A DNA stretch of 64,000 nucleotides, from NCBI RefSeq assembly GCF_935822925.1, contig NZ_CAKXZS010000001.1:1-64000 (forward strand), given 5' to 3'. The notes under the pieces are model-generated. The model had not been told where the DNA came from. It did no database searches and saw nothing but the letters and a program-made list of their open reading frames with translations. Made by a program: the position numbers and the translations under genes. This DNA comes from Mesorhizobium ventifaucium (GTDB lineage: Bacteria; Pseudomonadota; Alphaproteobacteria; Rhizobiales; Rhizobiaceae). Of the stretch, positions 46,730-56,530 are shown piece after piece (position 1 is the stretch's first letter; every line of letters begins with the position of its first letter).

Positions 46730-47467
46730 ATGAACATCCACAAGAATGCCCGTCTGACGCCGCGCGGTCGAGAGCGAATTGTAAGGCAGGTCGAGAGCGG
46801 GCAGACGCCGCAGGCCGTGGCCGAAGCCGCAGGCGTCTGCCCGCGGACGGTCCGCAAGTGGGTCGACCGATATCGCCGCGAAGGATCGGCGGGATTGCGA
46901 GATCGCTCATCCCGGCCGCATCGGCTGCGCCAGCCAACGCCTCAGGCGGTTGTCGAGACGATCGAACGGCTGCGCCGCCAGCGCTGGACGGGCAAGCAGA
47001 TCGCTGCCGAGGTCGGCGTCTCGCCAGCAACCGTCAGCCGTGTGCTGCGCCGACTGGGCTTGAACAAGTTGAGCGCGCTGGAACAGGAACCTGTGCGCCG
47101 CTATGAACGCGAGCATCCCGGTGAACTCATCCATCTCGATATCAAGAAGCTCGGCCGGATCGGCTCTGTCGGACACCGCATCACCGGGCGATATCCTGGT
47201 GCAATCAACCGCCACCACGGCATCGGCTGGGAGTTCGTCCATGTCTGCATAGACGATGCCTCGCGCATCGCTTTCGTCCAGGTCATGCCCGACCAGCGCA
47301 AGGAGAGCACCGTTGCCTTCCTCGAGGCTTCCGACGAACGCAACGCCGAGCTGCCGCGATGGCTCCACCGCTATAACTGGCATAGACCTCATGGCAGTAT
47401 CGGCTCAAAACCGCCCATCAGCCGACTCGGTCTGGCCGGGAACAACCTATTGAGGCTCCACAGCTAG
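46730..47467 (+). pseudogene. IS481-family transposase with internal deletion
   Basis: 245 codons. The N-terminal HTH part is intact (QTPQAVAEAAGVCPRTVRKW, VGVSPATVSRVLRRLGL) and the first catalytic Asp lies in GELIHLDIKKLGRI; a second Asp is in CIDDASRIAF. Right after VAFLEA the sequence jumps to RWLHRYNWHRPHGSIGSKPP, the normal C-terminus. Family members are about 310-320 residues, so some 70-75 residues including the catalytic Glu region are missing without loss of frame. Inactive as transposase, but it could still bind element ends. Confidence 0.8.
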
Positions 47468-47533
47468 CAAACTGCATTGAGCACGTTGTCGCTGGTGCCC
47501 GAGTCTGACTGATGCAAAGAAGGCTGCAAATTT

Positions 47534-48370
47534 GTGCGACAGCGGGGGATCGATTTGCCATCTCTGGTCATCGACAGCAGCATGCTGCAATCGCAGGAAT
47601 TGCGATCCTACCTTCAGGCGAGCCCAGACAACTTTGCGGTGCTCGCCGACTACGCCTGGATCGAGATCTACAAACAACGGACGCTGGAAGCCATCAAGCA
47701 CGGCCTGTCCGTCGTAGGCGACTTCCCTGATCAGCTGATCCTGCTGCGGGCCAACGGCGAGATAATCCAGCTCGACCCAAAGGAGCCGGACCTGCGTGAG
47801 CGGATGCAGTTCAAGGGAACAGCCGACAGGATTCGTGAGATGGCCGCCATATTCAGAAGCGCCACAGTCGATGATGCGGTCATCTTGAGGCAACTCCATG
47901 GTCACTGGAATTTCGCGAACAGCCTGCTTCCGGTACTGATTGAAGGCGCAGTCGAAATAGCGGCATCTCTGCCCGAAATGGAAGAGCAGATGTTCACCAA
48001 GGCCGAAGTCCGCATCATCAGGACGAGCAGCCGATATTCGGCTGCGATGATGGAAACCATTTACGGCGCCGCCGTGCAGATATGGGAGACTCTCGCACAG
48101 GCCTATCGGTTGCCATGGCAGAATCTCGGAGACGGTCGCGTCGCTCAAACCTATCTCTTTCGATATGCGCTTGGATTGGTCATTCATCTGCTTTTTCGGA
48201 TCAGAAGCGGCAGCCAACCTGTCAAGCGGATGGACAGGATGAGCAACGACATGATCGACCTGAGCTTCTGCGTCTATGCCTCTTACTTCGACGGCTTCAT
48301 GACCGCCGACGAGAAAGCGCGTTGGATCCATGCAAACTTGGTCGCTGCCTTGGAAGCCGTGTCGCGCTGA
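47534..48370 (+). CDS. Uncharacterised protein with PIN-like N-terminus
   Basis: 278 residues. The opening (SLVIDSSMLQSQELRSYLQA, then FAVLADYAWIEIYKQRTLEA) resembles the first strand and helices of PIN-type nuclease domains, with an early Asp and a later Glu. The rest (FRYALGLVIHLLFRIRSG) is helical and unknown to me. GTG at 47534 is the likely start. It is followed by a broken gene and the gene at 48771 in the same direction, so the three may have formed an operon. A defence or toxin role is possible but unproven. Confidence 0.5.
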   Translation: MRQRGIDLPSLVIDSSMLQSQELRSYLQASPDNFAVLADYAWIEIYKQRTLEAIKHGLSVVGDFPDQLILLRANGEIIQLDPKEPDLRERMQFKGTADRIREMAAIFRSATVDDAVILRQLHGHWNFANSLLPVLIEGAVEIAASLPEMEEQMFTKAEVRIIRTSSRYSAAMMETIYGAAVQIWETLAQAYRLPWQNLGDGRVAQTYLFRYALGLVIHLLFRIRSGSQPVKRMDRMSNDMIDLSFCVYASYFDGFMTADEKARWIHANLVAALEAVSR

Positions 48371-48769
48371 TTCCGATCCGCCCGGTGGACAACCGGATCG
48401 TTTTCGCGCCAGCTCTAAGGGACCCCTCCTACGAGAGGAAACCCTGGATGTGGTTCTCAAGGACGTGGCACTGATACGGCCTCATGTTCGGCTCAATGAC
48501 CAACCACGAGGTGCAAGCGGAAGCGCGCTCCTCGATTTCCTGAAAGGCAACCGCCACAGGCGAACGATCGAGGTCAGCGACGAAGACATCTCGCAGTTCT
48601 GGAAGGCATCGATTGGGGAACTGAATATAGCGTTGGTCTTCTAGATGAGCAGTCCGACATCGTCCACGTTCACAGGGCACATGACCTGCCGCACGCTATC
48701 ATCGGAGCCGTGCTGGGAGCCATGCTAGCGGGATGGACGCACGAGCTGCTGCCTTTCGAGATCGAGTAG
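48371..48769 (+). pseudogene. Unknown gene, frameshifted
   Basis: Three frames give continuous coding-like sequence: NRIVFAPALRDPSYERK, then LIRPHVRLNDQPRGASGSAL and TIEVSDEDISQFWKASIGEL, then LLDEQSDIVHVHRAHDLPHA and GWTHELLPFEIE, stopping at 48767-48769 one base before the next ATG. Not recognised. The tight spacing with both neighbours suggests it was the middle gene of a three-gene operon. Confidence 0.4.
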
Positions 48770-48770
48770 A

Positions 48771-49406
48771 ATGAGGACGGCGATGTTTAAGGCATGGGTA
48801 GGGGCCAAGTTCGGCGTGGCCGACAACTTCGTAAGTGGCAGGAGGGTTCTCGTCTTGGGCGAATCCCACCACGCAGATGAGCACCCGGTGGGAAGCGTGG
48901 TTCCGGAGATGACTCATGACACAATGCGACTCTACGCTTCGGGAACCCGTGAGCGCTGGAGGCGTACCTTCGACAATCTGGCGTGGGCGGTTTCTGGCAA
49001 GAACCGCCAGCACCTCGAGCGCGACGGCAAAAGGAGCGAACCCGAAGTCTGGGACTCTCTCGCCTTCTACAATTACATCCCGGTCGTTCTAGCGCCGCGT
49101 CCCAGGTCCTACAGGCCGACCAGCGCTCTATTTGGTGGTGAAAGGACAATCTCGGCGTTCGAACAGGTGCTCGCCGAGACAAAACCAGAAATCGTGTTGA
49201 TTTGGGGCTATGAGCTTTTTCCGTGGGTAATCAGGAACCACTACGCAGACTACGAAGGGCACCCATGGTCGTTCTCCGGCGAGTGGATCGACCTGCCCCG
49301 AAATCCACCCATCCGCGCTGTGCGGATGAAGCATCCATCGACTGGCTTCTCGGCGGCAGCCTGGCATGGCGTGGTTCGACGTGCGTTGGATCAGGAATGG
49401 CCTTGA
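48771..49406 (+). CDS. Hypothetical protein, possible uracil-DNA-glycosylase-like fold
   Basis: 211 residues. The start RVLVLGESHHADEHPVGS resembles the first strand and active-site loop of UDG-superfamily proteins (VLG-E pattern), and PEIVLIWGYELFPWVI could be the later strand. I see no other firm motif. ATG 48771 follows the previous stop by one base; a second ATG at 48783 is possible. It may be the last gene of the 47.5-49.4 kb module. Confidence 0.5.
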   Translation: MRTAMFKAWVGAKFGVADNFVSGRRVLVLGESHHADEHPVGSVVPEMTHDTMRLYASGTRERWRRTFDNLAWAVSGKNRQHLERDGKRSEPEVWDSLAFYNYIPVVLAPRPRSYRPTSALFGGERTISAFEQVLAETKPEIVLIWGYELFPWVIRNHYADYEGHPWSFSGEWIDLPRNPPIRAVRMKHPSTGFSAAAWHGVVRRALDQEWP

Positions 49407-49684
49407 AACAAGGGACTCGCTACATCGCGGCGAACGCTTGGCGATCGTTCGCAGTTTTGAACAGCTTCGGGGTGCATCCCATCGCCTAGCGACGCTTGTC
49501 AGTCGGAGGGCGTTGAGGAAGACCTTCGAACTCAGCGCAGCGGCGGGCCGCCAACGAAAGTTTGCGTTGGCGAGCCATCCGCCGACGCGCTGTCCGGCAT
49601 CGAAAATTGATTCCTCGTATGGTTAGTCGCCTGGCGTCCTTGACGAAGCTGATGATCAAGCCGGACCTGCGATCTTAAACATCC
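49407..49684. other. Short region without a gene
   Basis: 280 bases between convergent genes; no recognisable coding sequence or hairpin terminator. Confidence 0.4.
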
Positions 49685-50170
49685 TCAGGCGGACTCGCCG
49701 TCGAGTTGCCGATTAAGACGACCCAGCACAGCAGCCTTCGCGTCGTCGACGCAATAGACCGGAAACTCGCTTCCAAGTTTGGCTAGGTGACTGCTCCAGG
49801 TCGATACCTGCCGCTCGAATTTTCCCGCTTCCAACTCAGCAGGGAATATCAACAGTCTCGGCATCGGATCGACCACAGGAGCTTCGGCTCCTGCGGCTAT
49901 CCGGGCCACAAGATTGCCGAGCCGAGGCAGAGCTGCTTCTCCGGAAAGCTTCGTCGCCATCCGATGGAAGGTCCGTAGAAGCCTGCATGTCTCGACATAA
50001 GCTGCGGAAGCCGCGTCTCGGTAGACAGGGCGGCTGAGATATTTGTTGTAAACCCCCAGCTGCCGGATGACCTCAGGATTGCTCCTGCTGCGCAGCCTGC
50101 TGTCGCCCAGGGTTTTCGCCTCCCAGAAAACGACGTTGATGCGCCCCGCCCCGGCGTTCATCCAATGCAA
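49685..50170 (-). pseudogene. Nuclease-like gene truncated by the ~100-bp repeat
   Basis: 161 codons. The N-terminal stretch INVVFWEAKTLGDSRLRSRS has a Glu-X-Lys at a beta-strand end, followed by VIRQLGVYNKYLS, the pattern of a PD-(D/E)XK core whose earlier Asp is missing. The reading frame begins exactly where repeat copy B (50171-50270) starts, so the 5' part has been lost. C-terminal text (RLLIFPAELEAGKFERQVST) is not recognised. Probably the remains of a restriction or defence-type nuclease. Confidence 0.45.
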
Positions 50171-50270
50171 TCTCGATATTATTCAATGACTTGAATGATG
50201 GTTAGAGCAGGAGCCAAGCCGACAACCCGTGTCGCTCACTCGACAAACCCGGCAGTAGTGTCGGTTGCCC
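50171..50270 (-). repeat. ~100-bp repeat, copy B (inverted relative to copy A at 27995-28095)
   Basis: Read as reverse complement it starts GGGCAACCGACACTACTGCC and matches copy A with one indel and about four substitutions. It separates a truncated nuclease gene from an IS630 transposase that lacks its N-terminus, so in both copies this element sits at a breakpoint. Confidence 0.75.
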
Positions 50271-50985
50271 GAGCACGAACAGCTGTCGCGCGAGACGGTG
50301 CGCCGGCGCCTGGCCGAGAACGACCTCAAGCCCTGGCGCGAGGACATGTGGTGCATCCCTAAGGTCGATGCGGAGTATGTCGCGCGCATGTAGGATGTGC
50401 TCGACCTCTATGCCGAGACGCCCGATCCGAAGCGGCCGGTCGTGTGCTTCGACGAAAGCCCGACGCAGCTCGTCGGCGAGGTGCGCCAGCCGATCCCGGC
50501 CGCACCGGGAAGGCGGAGCGCTACGACTACGAATACAGGCGCAACGGCACCACCAATCTGCTCGTCTTCCTCGACGCTCACCGACCCTGGCGCAAGGTGA
50601 CAGTCACCGAGCGGCGCGCCGCCGATTTTGCCCACTGTATGCGCGATCTCGCCGATGGCCATTATCCCGAGGCCGCCTGCATCCGCGTGGTGCTGGACAA
50701 TCTGTCCACCCATACGCCGGCCGCACTCTACCAGGCTCTGCCGCCCTCAAAGCGCGACGCATCCTGCAACGGCTGGTGTTCCACTAGACGCCCAAGCTGC
50801 CAGCTGGCTCAACATGGTCGAGATCGAGATTCGCGTCCTGCGCAGTCAGTGCCTCGACCGCCGCATCGAAATCGCGACAGCCTCGTTGCCGAGGTCGCTG
50901 CTTGGGTAAACCAGCGAAACAATAGCGGTGCCCGCATCAACTGGATGTTCTCAACTGAACAGGCGGGCGAGCTGCTTTCGTGCTT
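50271..50985 (+). pseudogene. IS630-family transposase, broken
   Basis: Pieces in several frames: QLSRETVRRRLAENDLKPWR (HTH), a stop at 50391, then [20 protein letters not shown] (first Asp), [38 protein letters not shown] (second Asp), and NMVEIEIRVLRSQCLDRRI (Glu region) and VAAWVNQRNN. The DDE order is that of IS630. A stop codon, at least two frameshifts and a missing N-terminus make it dead. Confidence 0.8.
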
Positions 50986-51130
50986 TCGTCGTTTCATGCA
51001 AATTAGAGAAACTAAGTGTGCTTGGTTGCATGTTGTTTGTTCTTAGGTATCCGCTATTTATTACCGCTGTTATTGTAAGCTCAGCTTCTAAAGATGTGCA
51101 TTCCTCCGGACTTCTGAATAAAGGCAAGGC

Positions 51131-51488
51131 AATGCGCGCGATGGTTAGGGTACCGAGCGTCAAGGAGGAGGACCATCGGCGCATTGGCCGTGAACGCAAG
51201 GTTCTGGTTGGTGAGCGGACCTGCCATGTCAACCGGATCAAGGGCCTACTGTTTGCTCAGGGCATCACCGGCTACGAGCCGCTGCGGCGTGACCGGCGAC
51301 ACCGGCTTGAGGAACTGAGGACCTGCGGCGGCGCGCTGCCTGAACATCTGAAGGGGCAAATCCGTTGCGAGCTCGACCGGCTCGAACTGGTGATCGCCCA
51401 GATCAAAGAGGTGCAGGCCGAGCGCCGCCCCAGGTTCGGTTCCTTTCAAGGCGCGCTATTTTCGGCGGCCAGTTCGCCGAAATTCTGA
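51131..51488 (+). pseudogene. IS110-family transposase internal fragment
   Basis: The frame MRAMVRVPSVKEEDHRRIGR, ERKVLVGERTCHVNRIKGLL and RRDRRHRLEELRT is the region after the first catalytic Asp of an IS110 transposase. Both the N-terminal motif and the C-terminal serine domain are missing. May come from the same lineage as the IS110 piece at 14.7 kb, which holds the N-terminus. Confidence 0.65.
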
Positions 51489-51609
51489 TGTTGACCGAGG
51501 CGTCGGGAAAGTGCGCCGTGATCTTGCCAAGGCGCGCAAGAATCGCTGTCATGCAGTGCCTTGATCGTGTACATCTTAAACTTGCGCGGAGCGTCACGTC
51601 GGGAGGCGA

Positions 51610-53550
51610 GTGACCGGTATGCGATGGATGATCCTGCTGGTCGTTTTCAGTGCTATGGGATTTGTCCTCATTTCAGGACGTGATCGGACCATCGATATTG
51701 CCAACACCCTCGTCGAAAAAGGGCAGTTACGGGTTCTTGATGCCGATGAAGAGGAGACTCTTCGCCGTTTCCTCTCGGCATTGCTCTCCTCCGAAAAAGC
51801 TGGAGTCGAACTCGCCATTAATCGACGTTACCAGGACGGACCTCTGAACATCTATGTTGTTGATGCAGCTGCGAGGGAAGGCGCGCGCGTCGTTTCCCGT
51901 GGCAATGCGGCGTATGTTTCGTCTCCCGATATCCTCTTCATCGAAAGCTCTTACTTCAAAATTGGAGATACGAAGGTATTCGCGCGCTCAAACGATTCTC
52001 TCACCGAGAAGGTTCTGTCACCCCTGCGTGTCCAGGCATTTTTCGTTCTGGCCCACGAGATCGGTCACCGCCAGCTTCAGCACGGCCGCGAGTGGTTTGG
52101 ATGGGAGGGACAGGCGCGCAGCTATGAACGGGAGTTCGAAGCGGACGATTTCGCCATCGCAGCGCTGAAGAGGCTGTACGTCAGTTCGCTCAGTAGAGAG
52201 CGTGCCGGTATCCCCGACCCGATTGCGACATCCTTCTTGGAGGAACCGGGACCATTAGAGCGCATAGCAGATCATCTTGGCCACGCCGTTGATTTCTTGG
52301 CGGATGAGGTCTTCGACAATCCGTTTCCCATCCTCGCGAACTCCGAAACTCACCCGGCCTTCTTCGGCCGGATGCGATCATTGCTGCAGCGCCTGACGAT
52401 CGACGCAGAAACAGAAAAGGACGAGCCGGCTCTTGATCGACTGCGCTTGGCGGAAGCTGTCGCCGCGGCCAGCGACTATTTGCTTTCCTTGAAACCGATA
52501 GAGATCGAATATTCGAACAGTTTTCAATACGCCTATGTTACCGCCGAGCGGCTTGTCGTAATCGGCAATGACGGGCAGCCCGTCGCCGAAACGGCCTTAA
52601 TCGACCTTGCGCCGGGACGGCAGTATCGGAAAAACCTGCCGGCCTCGCAGCGTGAGGCAACCGTTCGCTACGCTTGGCCGGGCGTTGCGGGTGAGACACT
52701 TGTTTTGCGTCGCAACGGGCACCTCGAGAGGACCGACAACAAATCGGGTGGTAGTCGGTCCACTGTCGATCTGACCGGCAAACTCGGAGATAACACCTGC
52801 ATCAAGCAATTCCTCCTGCCACCAAATCCGCAATTCGCTCTAGCAACATCCTGCATCGAGGGGCGGCCGCAGGTAAGCATAATCGCCGCCGACGGCAGCA
52901 TTCGGACGGTGCCCCTTCGCGAGCTTGCCTTTGCTGCCTCCAAGGCTGCCGGCCACAGCTCGGTTATTACCGAGAATTTCGAAGTCAGAGGCTTCGGTCT
53001 TGGGGCATCTGGCCTGCCCGTGCTGACTTACACAGATGGAAATAATGTATTTTTCGCCATTCTTTCAGCTTCCCTGGTATCGTCCCCTGCACGTAAGCTG
53101 ACGCTTAAACCGCATGATTTGCCCGAGCCGATCGTCTATAATGGTGCGCGAGCCCTTCCGGGGGCAATCCTCGCCGATCTATCTGGTAGAGCGTATTACG
53201 CTTATGGTGCGCCGATCTTTCGCGATATTGGCGTTTTCGACGCCGAGACGATCTCGGATAGGCCGGTAGCATCCGTCGACCTTTCACCATCGGTGAGCGA
53301 GGACAGACTGAACACTCTGTTGCCGATTGCCTCTACTTTTCCGATCGGCCAAGGCCGCCTTATCATCAATCTCGGTCGCGAGGGCGCCTATCTGATGGAC
53401 TTCATCGACAAGAGCTTGCTGCCAATTCGCCGATCAGGTTTTGATGCATTGGAGCAGGTATTCGCTAATGGTAACGGAGACTGGATATATTATCGGAAGT
53501 ATGGAAATAGAATACTTGTGTTCAAAGGCAAGGAACATGGCGGATCGTAA
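51610..53550 (+). CDS. M48-type membrane-anchored metallopeptidase
   Basis: 646 residues. One N-terminal transmembrane segment (MRWMILLVVFSAMGFVLISG) anchors the protein. The zinc motif LAHEIGHRQLQHG (HExxH near residue 149) is followed by EFEADDFAIAALKR, the third zinc ligand Glu and the aspartate of M48-like peptidases. The remaining ~400 residues look like a beta-rich, propeller-like domain I cannot assign. GTG 51610 or ATG 51619 could start it. Its end overlaps the next gene by 14 bases. Role unknown; perhaps processing of envelope or effector proteins. Confidence 0.75.
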   Translation: MTGMRWMILLVVFSAMGFVLISGRDRTIDIANTLVEKGQLRVLDADEEETLRRFLSALLSSEKAGVELAINRRYQDGPLNIYVVDAAAREGARVVSRGNAAYVSSPDILFIESSYFKIGDTKVFARSNDSLTEKVLSPLRVQAFFVLAHEIGHRQLQHGREWFGWEGQARSYEREFEADDFAIAALKRLYVSSLSRERAGIPDPIATSFLEEPGPLERIADHLGHAVDFLADEVFDNPFPILANSETHPAFFGRMRSLLQRLTIDAETEKDEPALDRLRLAEAVAAASDYLLSLKPIEIEYSNSFQYAYVTAERLVVIGNDGQPVAETALIDLAPGRQYRKNLPASQREATVRYAWPGVAGETLVLRRNGHLERTDNKSGGSRSTVDLTGKLGDNTCIKQFLLPPNPQFALATSCIEGRPQVSIIAADGSIRTVPLRELAFAASKAAGHSSVITENFEVRGFGLGASGLPVLTYTDGNNVFFAILSASLVSSPARKLTLKPHDLPEPIVYNGARALPGAILADLSGRAYYAYGAPIFRDIGVFDAETISDRPVASVDLSPSVSEDRLNTLLPIASTFPIGQGRLIINLGREGAYLMDFIDKSLLPIRRSGFDALEQVFANGNGDWIYYRKYGNRILVFKGKEHGGS

Positions 53551-54019
53551 ACTGCTTTTTTCACAAATACTGGCAGCGGTGGGGCTGTTTTTTTGGTCGT
53601 ACTACATTCTGACATACGTTCTAGGAATGCCGTTGTTTTTGAATACGGAAAGCGACAACCAGCTCGTGGCACAAATCGGGTTCGGGATTTACGGATACAT
53701 AATCCTCCTCGTCGGCGTGATGTTGGGTGCCGTCTACCAGGAGCTGAAGATTGCGAAGGCGGACGGCAAAGGGCAGGTCAAGATCGGCGCCACCCTTCGC
53801 CGGGCGACGCGAACCGCTGACTTTTGGCTCGGGATCTTCGCATCGCCTGTTGTTTATGCAGTCCTCTTGCAAGCAATCGATATGACAAACGTGACGGCGA
53901 GCGCCTTCATCGGAATAACGCTAGTCGGTCTACAGAACGGTTTCGTCTGCAATACGGTCGCCGAGTCCTTTGTCAAAAATGGACCGTCGGGTCAGTCAGC
54001 GCCGTCGCCGAAGAATTGA
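53537..54019 (+). CDS. Small four-helix membrane protein
   Basis: 160 residues with hydrophobic segments around LLFSQILAAVGLFFWSYYIL, IGFGIYGYIILLVGVMLGAV, WLGIFASPVVYAVLLQAI and SAFIGITLVGLQNGFV. No known family. ATG 53537 has AAGGA just upstream and lies inside the end of the peptidase gene, so the two are coupled and probably work at the membrane together. Confidence 0.65.
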   Translation: MADRKLLFSQILAAVGLFFWSYYILTYVLGMPLFLNTESDNQLVAQIGFGIYGYIILLVGVMLGAVYQELKIAKADGKGQVKIGATLRRATRTADFWLGIFASPVVYAVLLQAIDMTNVTASAFIGITLVGLQNGFVCNTVAESFVKNGPSGQSAPSPKN

Positions 54020-54536
54020 TTCTGCGCCCCGATATACATGAAACATTATCCGCATGTGGAAGAGGCCCGCGTGGAAAGCATGGTCGGCATAGCCGGTCTT
54101 TTCTGCTATCGAAAGAAAGCCGCACCGCACCGCTATCACGTCCCTTCCATCTTCTGGATGTCTCTATCAAAACACGAAACTCTCCGGAAACTTCGATGCG
54201 CCTAAAGCGATTGTTTTTCGACAGATAGCGCCGTGCGAGAGGTCGCGCAGCCCGGTCCTCGGACACTTCTCGGAGACTGCCTCGCATCCAAATCGTCGGT
54301 ACAGACTAGTAATGCCTCTCCGCAGAGCTCCGATATGAGAGCGAAGTTTCTCCAATGAGCTTTAGGCCGCTGATGGGTTCTTTTGAAAACCCTGTGACAC
54401 CTTTCCGCAGCGGGCTTGTTGTTTTTAGGGCGGTTAATTTTTCCGAGCACTCGTCGAACTTTCGTACCACTTCGCCCGTCACGCTGTTGTTGTTTTGGCG
54501 CTATAATCTCGCGCGATAGTTGGGGAGGAACTGGCG
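54020..54536. other. Intergenic region, no gene
   Basis: About 515 bases with no supported frame. It must contain the promoter of the trypsin-nuclease gene; GGGGAGGA at 54522-54529 is that gene's ribosome-binding site. No clear terminator hairpin seen. Confidence 0.4.
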
Positions 54537-56530
54537 ATGGAAATATCGAAATTCGCAGACGAGCAACTTGTCGATCAGATCGCAGCGGGCCGTGAGGCCA
54601 CGCCACAGGCCGACCCGATGCGACTTATCGAACAGGTTGTTCACCGCGCAAGAGCCGGGGCAGGGGTGGACTTCGATGTCTTCGAATCTCTCCTCGGCGA
54701 AAACGACCTCGTCGAAATCAACTACCTCGAACGCGGTCTGTTGGCCGCCAGAGCCGTCTGCCGGATCAATGTTTCAGCGCCCGTCGGTGCCGGCAGCGAT
54801 TGGGGCACTGGTTTTCTGATCGGGCCACGGCTGCTGCTGACCAACAATCACGTCATCGGCTCCGCCGAGGATGCTTTCAAAGCAACAGTTGAGTTCGGCT
54901 ACGAGCTTGATGCCGAAGGCCGCCTCAAGCGAACGACTCGCTTCCGGCTCTCTCCTCAAGACGGCTTCGTCACGAGCCCCAAGGAAGTGCTCGACTACAC
55001 GATTGTAGCGATTGCCGAAAGCAGCGAAGACGGCGCCGCGCCGATCTCGGACTTTGGTTTCCTCCGGCTCGACGCCCGGACCGGCAAGACGGAGGTCGGC
55101 CAATACGCAACGATCATCCAACATCCCGATGCGAAGACGAAGCGGATTTCGCTGCGCGAGAATAAGTTCGTCAAATACGGGGACGATGCGGATCCGGAGC
55201 GCGATAACTTCCTTTGGTACTCGTCCGATACCGCAAATGGTTCTTCCGGAGCGGCCGTATTCACGGATGCCTGGCAGGTGGTGTGCCTGCACCATGCCGG
55301 CGTTCCCGACCGCCAGATGGTTGACGGCGAAGAACACTGGATTCTGACCGACAAGACGACGGTCCCGGCCCGCATCGCCATCAATCTCCCGCCCGAAAAG
55401 GTGCATTGGCTCGCCAATGAGGGCGTGCGAATTTCCAAGCTCATCGCTGATGTCGAACTGCGAATTGGGGCCCCAGGGTTCGCGCGCTCTGCCCTCATCG
55501 ATGATCTCGTCGCGGATGCGACTGGTGTAAAACCTTTTGCCGGAACAACGCCGGGAGAGAGCATCATCGGTCCGCCCATCGTTGCCGCGCCGGCGCTGCG
55601 GCTTGTGGCCACCGAAGCAAGACGCCGGCCGACGCGGCACACGCATCCGGCGACATATTTCGATGGACGCAATGGATATCTGCCGAATTTCCTGCCCGTC
55701 GAGATTCCGTTGCCGACACTTGGGCAGGATGCTTTGCAGCATGGTTCGCCGGCAAAGGTTGTCGGGGCAAGTGACGATGTTCTCCGCTATCAGCACTTTT
55801 CCGTGGTCCTAAACGCCAATCCCAAACGCAAGATGGCGTTTTACACGGCTGTGAACATCGATGGCGCCCGCTGGACCAATCTGGAGCGGGGGAATGACGT
55901 GTGGTACTACGACCCGCGTGTGCCAGAGGAGCTGCAAAACGGTGACGAGCTCTATGGTGCCGAACCTGTACCGTCGAAGAACTATTTCGACCGAGGTCAT
56001 CTCGTTCGGCGTCTCGATCCTGTTTGGGGTGATATCCGCATTGCCAAACAAGCAAATGACGATACGTTCCAATGGACCAACTGCTCGCCGCAATATTGGG
56101 GTTCAATCAAGGAGCCGATCTGTGGCAGGGCCTGGAGAATTTCCTGCTTTACAACACGGACGAGGAAGATGTTCAGGCGTCCGTCTTCTCAGGACCGTTG
56201 TTTCGTTCGGACGATGAAGAGCACCGGGGGATCTTAATTCCGCAGTTTTTCTGGAAAGTCATTGCCGTTACCGACAAGGACAACAATCTTTACACAAGCG
56301 CGTACATGGTCAGCCAGCAGGACTATGCACTCAACATTCCCTTTGAACGTCTGCCCGTGGGTCCGAACAGCACAAAGATGGGTCAGAATTTTCAAGTGCC
56401 GGTGACGAAGATTATCGAAGACACAGGCATCATATTTGCCAACGTCGTGCGAAATGCTGACGTTTATTCCGGGCCGTCAGCTGGTCGAACATTGCGAACC
56501 GTTGCGGATATTCAGCATCCGCGGCGTTGA
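54537..56530 (+). pseudogene. Trypsin-like peptidase fused to DNA/RNA non-specific endonuclease, frameshifted
   Basis: About 664 codons once a missing base near 56097 is allowed for. An N-terminal ~75-residue helical region, possibly an effector-associated adaptor domain, precedes a S1-type protease: LLLTNNHVIGS (His105), VLDYTIVAI (Asp152) and NGSSGAAVF (Ser near 236). From about residue 400 comes a NUC-type endonuclease: FSVVLNANPKRKMAFYTAVN, the catalytic DRGHLVRR (His near 487) and WTNCSPQYW. The downstream frame continues with FNQGADLWQGLENFLLY and VPVTKIIEDTG. Both active sites lie before the frameshift. Such protease-nuclease fusions are typical of conflict systems (inference). Confidence 0.75.
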
